A stretch of 64,000 bases of DNA, taken from the NCBI GenBank assembly GCA_033032865.1, contig JAWHQI010000201.1:3535501-3599500 (forward strand), read 5' to 3'. The notes beneath the pieces are model-generated. The model was not told the DNA's origin and did not search any database. It saw only the letters and a program-made list of their open reading frames with translations. The stretch is from Dactylorhiza incarnata (taxonomy: Eukaryota > Streptophyta > Magnoliopsida > Asparagales > Orchidaceae). Of the stretch, positions 54,238-64,000 are shown in pieces; position 1 is the first letter of the stretch; each line of letters starts with the position of its first letter. Made by a program: the position numbers and the translations under genes.

Positions 54238-56457
54238 ATCATGCTCACAAATACAATTTTCTTCCTTTTTAACCATCCAAAACATCTCCTAAAAATCTTC
54301 AAATTCAGCATGGAACTACTATTGGGACACTTAATCAAGATCCAAAATTAAAATTTCCAAAATCCTAAAAAATCGTTCACTGTCTCTCGCGCTAGCGCTA
54401 CCGCAGGCGCTAGCGTCCATGTTCTATTTTCTGTATTTTTTAAATTTCGAAAAATTTGTAAAAATATATTAATCTATTTTTTCTACTTAGTTTTGCTCTT
54501 CTGTGTTTCTTTATTTTTTTTGAAAAATCAAATACAAAACTACAAAAACCAAATTACAAAAAAAATATGTTTTTTTTCTTTTTCGCTTGTGTTGTCTCCT
54601 TTGCTTACAGTTCATCTTTATGCAAAAATCAAATATAAAAATTGCAAAAGTAAAAATTACAAAAATATGCTTTTCTTTGCTAAAATCAAATACAAAAATA
54701 TAAAATTTTAAAACTATCAAAAAACAAAAAAATGTATGATTTTTGTGAACAATCAAGCATGATTTAGAAATTCTACAATGTTGCTATTTATCTTTTCAAA
54801 CTACTTTGGACATTGTCTTTCTTCATGGTTTGATATATCGATTCGAATGTGCATCAATTATAGTTTAAAAGTTGTGTAGGATCAAGCTTAGCATGCCTCT
54901 AAGTATGAGAAATGCTTTATGTTTGATAATGATATTTATTCACTCACCTTCTTTTTGGCATTGTCTACATATGTATTTAATCTACGAATGCTCGTGTATG
55001 TTTTGTATTAGTACAAATAAATTAAAATTGCACAAGCATCTTACCTACACTCCTTATTTTGCACCCTTAAAAATTAAGATAAGTGGTTATGTTTTTCATA
55101 AATTCTATTGATTTGCAAAACAAGTGTATTCGGAGAACTTTGTACAAAACAACATTATAAAATAAATGACAAAGATAACTCCACCAAGCACTACTTGAAC
55201 CTCCTGATAAGTCTTAGTAAGCATTGTGAGGTTGAGCACCTTGGAAAGAATAGTAAAGTGTCTTGTGCAAATCAAATCTTTCTTTCAAAAATAAGAAAAA
55301 CCACTTACTCTTAAGTACACCGGATCACTAGTCTCAAAATTCAAAATAACATATGTGATCCCCCTAGCACTACTTTGCACCCTGATAAGTCTTGATGAGC
55401 ATTGTGTGTGCAGAGCACCTTGGTAGGTGTACTTTTTATTGTGCATTAAAGTGTGTGGAAGTAATCTTATTTGTGTTTTATTGTGCTCGTACTTTACATA
55501 TATCTTGTATTTTTGATTAAAACATTTGTCTACATTACTCAAAAATACACTTATGTGCACATCATTATCTTCCATAACACTTCTTCTCATGAGTATTGGA
55601 TCCTAATGCTAATTCTATATTACTTCTTATTTATAAAATGCACTATATAACCTAGCATGTGTTCTACAATGTTTTGTATGTTTTTGGAATTATGAATTAA
55701 AGTAGCATTGTAGTAATTTCTGTTTGATAACCATTATTTCATGCTTGGTTATTATCAAATTTAAAGATCTAACTGCAAAATGATTTTCAAAAACATCATC
55801 TTTTGTGAACGTTAACTCAGATTTTTTTGGATTATCATTACTATTTGATGTTTTTTGTATTGCTATAAGTCTTCCGCATCTTAACCATATAAGTGTTTTA
55901 CCTTGCGCTTTCATGCTTACTTAATATCTTGTATTCTTTGCATCATCACTTATTCTTAAAAATTCTTATCTTTCATTAAGTGATAGATTTACTTGGAACA
56001 CTTTTTATTGGTTACTTCAAACATAAAAATCTTTTATGCTACAAACTCTGAAAATTTTGTAATGCTCATAACTCTGATCTATTTCAATGAAAAACAATTC
56101 TAAAACTCCTTATCATTTACTTAAAAAAAAGCTCAATCATGCCTTCTCTTCTGTTTACAAATTCTTTGGTACTTTGTTTCCCTACCCTCTTTTGCTAATA
56201 ACAAAGGGGGAGAACTAACATGATAAATATAACCCGCTATCATAAACCCAACATGACAAATTCAGATGATAGCTTATATATTAGGGGTGCACTCACTTAG
56301 GGGGAGCATGTATTTAGGGGGAGCAATTCTAAATGCTAAAATCAATAATTATCCTAAGTCATCACTCTCACACACACACAAGTAGAGTTTCATCATGCTT
56401 ATCTATTAATGCTTTGATTTATCATTAATGGATTTGTTATTATCAAAAGGGGGAGTT
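54238..56457 (+). other. Element F 3' region without env-like frame
   Basis: 2.2 kb, AT-rich. SIRE relatives often carry an env-like frame here; none is visible. It holds GCGCTAGC words at 54385-54418, a diverged about 180-bp duplication (about 55180 and 55360, both with 'ctgataagtctt' and 'gagcaccttgg'), and four GGGGGAG tracts. Confidence 0.75.
56206..56455 (+). other. Polypurine tracts of element F
   Basis: GGGGGAG occurs at 56206, 56300, 56317 and 56449. The last, in AAAAGGGGGAG two bases before the LTR, is the expected primer for plus-strand synthesis. Confidence 0.85.
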
Positions 56458-57661
56458 TGTTGGAACATGGTCTTCCGCATCTCCTAGGTTTGAGAATAAC
56501 AAATCCTATGTGTATTTGATCTTGTGTGTTCAAGTGTACAGGTTAATATAGTTCATATGACTCAAGGAGTACTCATGATGACTGCCCCCAAAATTGAAGC
56601 CAGAATTCGAAGAGGCTCACTAGCGCCGGCGGTAGCACCTAGCGCCGGGCGCTAGCGATGAAGAGCGCAATTCCGGGAGCTGTTATAGAAGGCGCTAACG
56701 CCTGGCGGTTGCGGATAACGCTGGCGGTAGCGCTAAACACAGAAGGAATAAAAGCAAGGTTGCCGCAGATTGAAGATCCTGCCGCGCAAAACCTTTCTTA
56801 ATCAGGGATAGCGTCGGCGGTAGCTACTAGCGCTGGCTGTAGCATGGCGCACAAAAGGCATAGAGCAAAACGTTGCCGCGGTTGGGAGATCCTGTCGCGC
56901 AAAATCTTTCCTAATCCGGGCTAGCGCCGGCGGTAGCGCTAGCGCCGGCGGTAGTATTTGGGCTATAAAAGGACCCCCTCTCCTCTTGTTTTCGCACACA
57001 CCTATTGCATACACCTCAGAGAGAGTACTAGAATTCCAGAGGCTTGTCTTAGCCAAAATTTGAGGTCTCAGCGAAGCTCTGCTAATTTCTGAAGAGGAAT
57101 TCCATCACGCCGACTCCAGACGAAGTCCACTTCGACAAACGCTGATTCTACAGCGGATCTTCATCTCCGACTTCAGAAGTTCATCTTAAGGGTGGTTTTG
57201 TTATTTTATTTCTCTTTCTTCATTGTAAACAGTAGTGAAATTGCCTCGTGTTGGCGACTAGGTCTGGGGTAGACTTAGTGCTAAAATTCGCCTCGTGTTG
57301 GCGACTAGATCTAGGCTAGTTCTAGGGGGTGCTCGAGCCCACATCCGGGGAAGGATTGGCTAGAGCGGCTTGAGGCCGAATCCAGGGAGGATAAGGCTAG
57401 GGCCACCGGTTCGTGGGGAAGCGAGTCCGGATAGAAAACGAAAAGAGATTTTTTATTATTCGCCCCCGATCTCTAGCGTCATTGAAATCAAGTTTTGTAA
57501 AACTTATTTAACATTAATAAAGCTTGTCTCTCTTTATTGTTTTACTTGATTTCTCATTGTATTAATCTTGCAATATTTCAAAGTTTTCTAAATATAATCC
57601 TAAGTTTTTGAAATCCCTTATTCACCCCCCCCCCCCTCTAAGGGCGCCGACCGATCCAACA
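56458..57661 (+). repeat. 3' LTR of element F
   Basis: 1204 bp, same ends as the 5' LTR, followed by TSD ACAGG. U3 words at 56621-56957; TATAAAA near 56964. Confidence 0.93.
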
Positions 57662-60600
57662 ACAGGAAACAAGGCCAACCTGAGCAACTATAAGGCAAAG
57701 ATTGGACCCAAGGTGATATTTGGAGACTCCAACTGTGGATAAACCAAAGGCTATGGACAGATCAAAGTTGGAGAAGTGACCTTCAAGGAGGTAGCCTATG
57801 TCAAGGGTCTGAAGCACAACCTCATCAGCATAAGACAGTTATGTGATGAAGGTTATCAGGTAACTTTCAATCATTCCTTATGTCTTATTACCAATAATAA
57901 AAACATTAATGTGTTATCTGGTATTAGACATGGAAATATTTATTTAGTTAATTTTGACTCTGCCAATTCTGATATTTGCTTATTCAATTCTATAAGTAAA
58001 ACTAATGAATTATGGCATAAAGGGCTTCGACATATTAACCTTAGAACTATATCTAAGCTTTCTAAGGACAATCTTGTTAGAGGACTGCCTTCTCGTTCAT
58101 ACAAGAAGGAAGGACTCAGCATGGCTTATCAATTAGGTAAGCAAACTGGAAGTAGTTTTAAATCTTTATCCAAGAGTGATTCACCTAGGATTTTGTATTT
58201 ACTGCATTTGGACCTTTTTGGACCTACTGCAATACAAAGTCTAGGAGGGAAGCATTACACTTTAGTGATTGTAGATGACTTCTCAAGATTCACTTGGGTG
58301 TTCTTTCTTAGGAACATGTCTGACACCTTCAGTATTCTGACAGACTTTCTCAGGTCCATCAAGATCGAGTACTCTACTCTAGTTGCATTGATCAGAAGTG
58401 ATCATGGCACTGAGTTTGACTCTCTTCTGATGAGAGAATTCTGTGGAAAAGAAGGGATCAGGCAATGTTTCTCTGCTCCTAGAACTCCTCAACAAAATGG
58501 GGTAACTGAAAGGAAAAATAGAACCCTTATTGAATCAGCAACTACATTGCTTGCTGATGCTCACCTGCCACTCTCTTTTTGGGCAGAGGTAGTGAGCACA
58601 TCAAATTATGTGTTGAATAGAAGCCTGATACATAAACTTAAGGGCAAAACTCCCTATGAATTACATAAGAATAAAAGGCCTAAGGTTAACTATTTTAAGA
58701 TATTTGGATGTAAATGCTATGTGCATAACAATGACAAGAAGTATCTAAGGAAGTTTGAAGCAAAAGTTGCTGAAGGCATATTCCTTGGATATTAACTTTC
58801 TAGTAAGGCATACAGAGTTTACAACAAATCTACTCTTAAGATAGAGGAGTCCATGCATGTATCTTTTGATGATACTAACATGTTAATTGAGGAGAGGAAC
58901 ACCACCTCTACCAAAAATATTTTGCAGGTACTAGCTCTATGTGAAGAGCTAAATGGACTAGATCTACAGAAAGAAGAATCACCACTTCCATCAACACAAA
59001 ATCTTGAAGACAGTGAAGAAGAAGATCATCCAGATCTTCCTAATAGCTCAAATCAAATGACAGCAGAACAAATTCCCCAAGTGGATATCATTGCTGAACC
59101 AACTCCAACTGTTGACCACATCACAGTTAGAGATCATCCAATATCCCAAATCATTGGTGATATTTCAGCAGGTGTTCAAACAAGACGTCAACTACACAAA
59201 AATCAGATGCACACATATTTCCTATCACAAGTTGAACCTCAAACCATAAAAGATGCAGAACAAGATCCAAATTGGATTCTTGCAATGCAAGAGGAACTCA
59301 ACCAATTTGAAAGGAACAAGGTATGGGATTTGTTTCCAAGACCAAAAGGCCATCCAGTTATTGGCACCAATTGGGTCTTCAGGAACAAGCTTGATGATCA
59401 AGGCAACATAGTGAGAAATAAAGCAAGATTGGTAGCCCAAGGATATTCACAGGAAGAAGGCATTGACTATGATCAAACCTTTGCTCATATTGCAAGACTT
59501 GAAGCTATCAGGATTTTCCTTTCCTTTGCTGCATTCAAGAAATTCAAGGTATATCAAATGGATGTAAAGAGTGCATTTCTGAATGGAGACATCAAAGAAG
59601 AAGTCTATATGGAACAACCACCAGGTTTCATCTCTCCAACTCACACCTCTTATGTATTTAAGTTTAATAAAGCTCTCTATGGTCTCAAGCAAGCTCCCAA
59701 AGCAGGGTATGAGACCTTAGCTAATTTTCTTTTGGAGAACAATTTCTATAGAGGCATAGTTGATAAAACCTTATTTTTCAGGATACAAAAAAATCAAACT
59801 TTACTAGTTCAAATATATGTAGATGATATTATTTTTGGCTCTACTGATTCAAATTTATGCAAAAGATTTTCTAACCTAATGTAATCAAAATTTGAAATGA
59901 GTAGTATGGGTGAACTATCATACTTCCTTGGTCTTCAAGTGAAGCAAACTCCAAATGGCATATTCATATCACAATCCAAGTATGCTAAGGAATTAGTGAA
60001 AAGGTTTGGTATGTCCTATGCTTCCACAATGAAAACACCCATGCCCTCAAATGCTATTGTTGATACTGATGAATCAAGGAAACCTGTTGATCAGAAAGTA
60101 TATAGAGTAATTGTTGGCTCATTACTTTATTTAACAACAAGTAGGCCTAATATAGTGTTTGCTACCAGTATTTGTGCTAGGTTCCAAGTAAACCCCAAAG
60201 AATCTCACCTAATTTTACTAAAAAGAATTTTGAGATATATAAAGGGTTGTCCTAATCTAGGACTCTGGTATCCAACAAGATCAGAATTTGAATTACCTGG
60301 ATTCCCAGATTCTGATTATGCTAGATGCAGAGTAGATAGGAAAAGCACATCAGGAACTTGCCAGTTTCTAGGTGATAGGCTTGTGTCTTGGTTTTGTAAG
60401 AAACAAACATCTGTGTCCACATCAACAGCTGAAGCTGAATACATAGCTGCAAGCAGTTGCTGCTCACAGATATTGTTGATACAAAATCAACACCTAGACT
60501 ATGGTGTCAACTTAAATAATTCAATTATATTTTGTGACAATACTAGTGCAATATCTATAGCACAAAATCCTGTTCTCCATAGTAGGACTAAACACATAGA

Positions 60601-60766
60601 AATTAGGCACCACTTTATCAGAGATAATGTGGATAAAAATAAAATTTGCCTACAGTTCATTTCTACTTATTTTCAAAGAGCTGATATTTTCACCAAGCCA
60701 TTGGATGAAATGAAACACATTTTCTTTATAAATCAACTAGGAATGATAGATGGAGATTCAATCTGA
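57662..60766 (+). pseudogene. pol: Pol of element E, continued
   Basis: One frame with TAA at 57739, TAA at 58793 and TAA at 59882. Protease end has VKGLKHNLIS. The integrase zinc region has ELWHKGLRHIN, but the cysteine pair is damaged (Tyr in place of Cys before QLGKQTG). The core has LDLFGP, RSDHGTEF and NGVTERKNRT. RT has [22 protein letters not shown] and YVDDIIFGS near 59816. RNase H has STAEAEYIAASS, and the end is ADIFTKPLD. The frame is otherwise preserved over 3.1 kb without indels, so decay is by point mutation. Confidence 0.92.
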
Positions 60767-61700
60767 TAAAAAATAAGTTTTCTACTTATCCCATCTGTTC
60801 ATCGAACTGAGATTGACGAAATCAAGTTTTCGTCGAACGGAGATCGACGAAGTCATCAAGTTTGTCGAACCGAGATCGACGAAAATCAATTTTTCGTCAA
60901 ACCCAGTTTTGATGAAGCTTTTATTTCTGCTCTGTCATTATAATCAAATCTTTTTTCATTTTAACTGAATGCCTACAGAAACTGTTTCTCTTTCCAGTTC
61001 CTTTGCACTTGATCTCTATTTTATTTTGCAGGAACAATAGCAATATAAAGATTGCATCCTTCCCTACCTCCATCAAATGTCCCTTCTTCAATGGGCCTAG
61101 CTTCAGTCCTTCCTGAAACTAGGCAGGGGGAGAATTTCTATGAAGAAGCTCCATATGATGCAGTGTTTTGCTAAGGGTGAGATGTTCTATGAACTAGGCA
61201 GGGGGAGAAAGCAGAAGAAACTCCTTTATGATAGGGGGAGTTGTCTTATCAAGAGGAAATGTTGTATGAAGAAGCATGTTTTCAGTTCCTGAAAAAGCTC
61301 ACAGCAGTTTGCAGATTTAGGGAGACATGTTGCAGATTCAGTTATGACAATGTCAGAATTCAGAGATGTGATAGATTCAAATTCAGATTGGTAACACAGC
61401 ATATTCAGATTATAAAGCTGTTCAGATCTACAAATTCAGAAAGCTGAAATATAGCAGATACAAGCTCAGCTAATCAGAATTCAGAATATAGATGTCAGAA
61501 TTCAAAGAAAGACAAAGACAAAGACAAAGGTTCTTTTTATTAGTTTTATTTTCAATGTAAATTTTCAAAACTCAGAGTATCATATTTTATATCTGATGAA
61601 ATATTTAAAATCTATCAGATATATATGCTCTGTTGTTTTGTTATTTGTTTTGTTATTCAATTTTTTGTCAAATAGTGTCCTAACCCAAATAGGGGGAGAT
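60767..61700 (+). other. Element E 3' region
   Basis: Begins with TCGACGAA words (60797-60905), then AT-rich sequence with GGGGGAG tracts at 61126, 61201, 61234 and 61692. The last abuts the LTR. No coding frame was recognised. Confidence 0.8.
60797..60905. repeat. TCGACGAA array after pol E
   Basis: About seven words such as TTCGTCGAACGGAGATCGACGAAG and TTTGTCGAACCGAGATCG, starting about 30 bp after the pol stop. Confidence 0.88.
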
Positions 61701-63443
61701 TATTGGAACAACCCTATTACTGATTTGGGCTAGGATCACTATCTGTTGACTAGGATCAAGTTGACCTCAATGTATAGTCTATGGGTCAAGAGTTTAGGCT
61801 GTTAGAACTCAAGAAAGTATTCAGGTTCTGCGTTCGATGAACTCCATACTGCGTTCGATGAACGGCTTGCTCTCTGCGTTTGACAAACGGCTTGCTCTTT
61901 GCGTTCGACGAACGACTTACACTCTGCGTTTGACAAACAACGTGCTTCTATCTCAACGGTTGTTGAACCTCATCTCAGCGGTCGACAATCAGTCTCAGCG
62001 GCTCAGTGGTCAACGAAATCATCCCGTCTCAGCGGTCGACGAAATTATCCAGTCTCAGCGGTCGACAAATTTGCCTATTCGACGAACTCAGCTCTGCGTT
62101 CGAAGAATAAGTATCAGATGTTCAGATCGACAAAAGATCTTCTCAGCTCAACTATTTAACTCTTCTAGCCATATTTAGTTGAGGTCGACGAACTCAATCT
62201 TGAGATCGACGAAAATCTTGAGATCGACAAAAATCTTGAGATCGACGAAAATTCTTGAGATCGATGAAATTTGTTATTTCAGTTTAGAATTTCAGACAGA
62301 TCATTTTATTTCATTCTCTGAACTCAGATCATCTACAGCAACGGATTTATTCTTCCAGATAAGTAAGGATAATATATTTCCTTCATTATATTCCTTTCCA
62401 TCTCTTCTCGAGAGAAAATAGCCATTGACATTTAATGGAAAGGGAACATTTCATGGAAAAGGAACAATTCATGGAAAAGGAAAACGATATACGGTGTGTC
62501 AGATTTACAGTTCCCAGAATATTTGTTACAGATTATTCTATTCCTTTCTCAGATGATTTGAATTTCAAATAAAAGACATATAGTAAAGAGAAAAAGGAAG
62601 CAGATACAGAACTTTTACACGACAGCAATATTATAGAATATATCAAAAATAGTTGTACAGGAAAAAGAAAGAGGAAGAGGAATATACAATCAAGAAAATT
62701 ATATAGGAAGAGAAGAAACATAAGAAAGCATTCACAGATCTTAATCTTCCTCAATAGCAGCACTCATTCTCTGAGAACAACATCAACACCATCTCTCAGA
62801 TCTCTGCTGCAAGTTCACATCTTCAAAGATCAACAATAATTTGAAGAATTTATTCTCTCAGATTCATCAGCTACAGGAAGATCAATACTTTCAAGAGAAA
62901 GCTCCAGCCATCTACTGTCAATAATTTTATATCAGACAGAGGAGCTTTACAACATAAATCCACTAGAGTCTTCTCTCAGAATATTGACAGAGAAGAACAT
63001 CTAACCCTTCTTATCCCCTCTTGTACAGGGTTATAACTCCCTTCAAAAGTTAACCCCTTGGTGACAGGGCACCTGAACAAAAACCTGTAGTTGGGTTAGA
63101 GCACCTGATCAAAAGCTCCCTTGGTGTTTGGACACCTGAACAAAAATGCCTTGGTGATGGGGCACCTGATCAAAAACCTAGTGGATCCTACCAAGTGTGG
63201 TAGAAGAGTAGACGTACCCAGGTTTATTGGGGAACTACTATAATAATCATTTTGTCCTATGTGTTTGATTTTTTGTGTTGGTGTGCTGTGTGCTCTCTTT
63301 GTGTTTGCTTTTATTACTCACTCAATACACATATATATATATATATATCACTATTTTAATTCCGCTATAAAATTAAGTGAAAAGTTTTTAATACTCTATT
63401 CACCCACCCTCTAGAGTAAATCTAAGATCTAACCTCACCTTCA
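61701..63443 (+). repeat. 3' LTR of element E
   Basis: 1743 bp. The first dinucleotide is TA instead of TG. U3 array at 61826-62270. It ends CACCTTCA and is followed by CCATC. Confidence 0.9.
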
Positions 63444-63640
63444 CCATCCTTATAATATACCGAGCCTACCACTCGCAGGACTTAACCTGTCCTTCTAATA
63501 TACTGAGCCTACCACTCGCAGGACTTAACCCGTCCTTCTAATATACCGAGCCTACTGCTCCCGGGCCTTAACATGTCTTTCTAATATACCGAGCCTACCG
63601 CTCGCAGGACTTAACCCATCCTTACTTGAGCAATACCAAT
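63444..63640. repeat. 43-bp repeat array, right part
   Basis: Four or more units of gagcctaccgctcgcaggac plus ttaacccgtccttctaatata, continuous in kind with 43820-43947. Confidence 0.88.
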
Positions 63641-64000
63641 CCATCCCAAATTTGCAACGGAGATTACCCTATCAAGTTCTCCTATTTAAACTGCTCTTGT
63701 CTACCGTTTAGTTATACTTAGAAGTTTAGGGTGAATCCCGGACTTCCCGAGGGTTACTTGGTGGAGGGCTCACAACGGTACTAGGGGATGTGATGGTGGC
63801 TGAAGCCCAAATCCCCCTTTCCAGGATATTTACTCTTATTGGTGGATACCCATTCTTATATGCCCACTTACTCTCTTATTGCTCTAAAATCCTAAGATGG
63901 ATTACCAATTGACTCGGGCAGACAAGTGTCGGTGTTTAATTGAGCACTGAACCCCGCCTTCCCTAGTGACCGACTATCTATTTATGTTATCTCTCAATCA
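63641..64000. other. Sequence after the 43-bp array
   Basis: No gene. It contains a third copy of the 85-bp module (63740-63825), and nothing else recognised. Confidence 0.6.
63740..63825. repeat. 85-bp module, copy 3
   Basis: Starts ggacttcccgagggttactt and ends ccccctttcc. It is related to the two copies inside element B but lies outside any recognised element here. Confidence 0.78.

Larger units (their letters stand above)
48047..57661 (+). mobile_element. Element F: SIRE-like Ty1/copia retrotransposon
   Basis: 9615 bp flanked by ACAGG at 48042-48046 and 57662-57666, inserted in the protease of element E. LTRs are 1187 and 1204 bp. It has a perfect iMet primer site, a broken gag and pol in copia order, a 2.2-kb tail with no clear env-like frame, and a GGGGGAG polypurine tract. 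It is younger than E by nesting. Confidence 0.93.
43948..63443 (+). mobile_element. Element E: SIRE-like Ty1/copia retrotransposon, nested
   Basis: 19.5 kb including insert F; about 9.9 kb alone. LTRs are 1775 and 1743 bp. Gag is intact and pol has three stops. Flanks are CCGTA (43943-43947) and CCATC (63444-63448). The undisturbed 43-bp repeat reads CCGTC here, so each copy carries one change from a shared TSD. The copia order (integrase before RT), long LTRs, large gag with coiled coil and the GGGGGAG polypurine tract place it near SIRE/Maximus. Confidence 0.88.

Noticed and set aside
54238..56457. Env-like gene in element F
   Set aside because: Expected by analogy with SIRE relatives, but only short AT-rich frames are present and none has signal or membrane features that I could support.

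Overview
The window is nuclear DNA from a flowering plant, from a repeat-dense (heterochromatin-like) region. No ordinary host gene, tRNA or rRNA was recognised. Nearly everything that can be read is LTR retrotransposon sequence. It includes Ty3 elements (chromovirus and Tat lineages), SIRE-like Ty1/copia elements, and a gag-only large-LTR element. Several are nested inside one another, and most nesting events are fixed to the base by 5-bp target-site duplications (TSDs). The species cannot be determined from the sequence alone.

Layout. 1-5224: minus-strand Ty3/Tat-like element with two tandem-repeat blocks (about 78 bp and 87 bp), a broken gag and a 1.9-kb LTR packed with GAGCTC-centred palindromes. 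5225-10280: anonymous, decayed AT-rich DNA. 10281-10708 and 38712-38992: two halves of a segment X split by element A; an uninterrupted copy of X lies at 41745-42447. 10709-38711: element A, a Ty3 chromovirus (TSD GCTAA). Its protease/RT region is interrupted by element B (14247-20359, minus strand, TSD GGCGC, gag-only). Its RT/RNase H boundary is interrupted by element C (21193-34248, Ty3/Tat, TSD GCCTG), which itself contains solo LTR D (25479-27279, TSD ACCAC). 38993-41744: LTR-like block H containing solo LTR G (40378-41699, TSD GTAGT). 42448-43947: decayed tandem repeats ending in a 43-bp array. 43948-63443: copia element E, inserted in that array and itself interrupted by copia element F (48047-57661, TSD ACAGG). 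63444-64000: the 43-bp array resumes.

How the genes relate. Each element carries parts of the usual gag-protease-integrase-RT-RNase H set, mostly broken by stops and frameshifts. Two sets of reading frames stand out as open: the gag of E (689 codons), and a pair of two-exon genes in the 3' part of C that run antisense to its dead pol.

The most notable pattern is regulatory-looking. In most LTR families here, U3 just upstream of the TATA box is filled with many copies of a short CpG-rich, palindromic word that is specific to the family. In both copia elements the same family word recurs at two further matching places: the 3' end of gag and just after the pol stop. A second unexplained structure is a set of four repeats in C (27520-27918) whose terminal arms differ in sequence but remain complementary.
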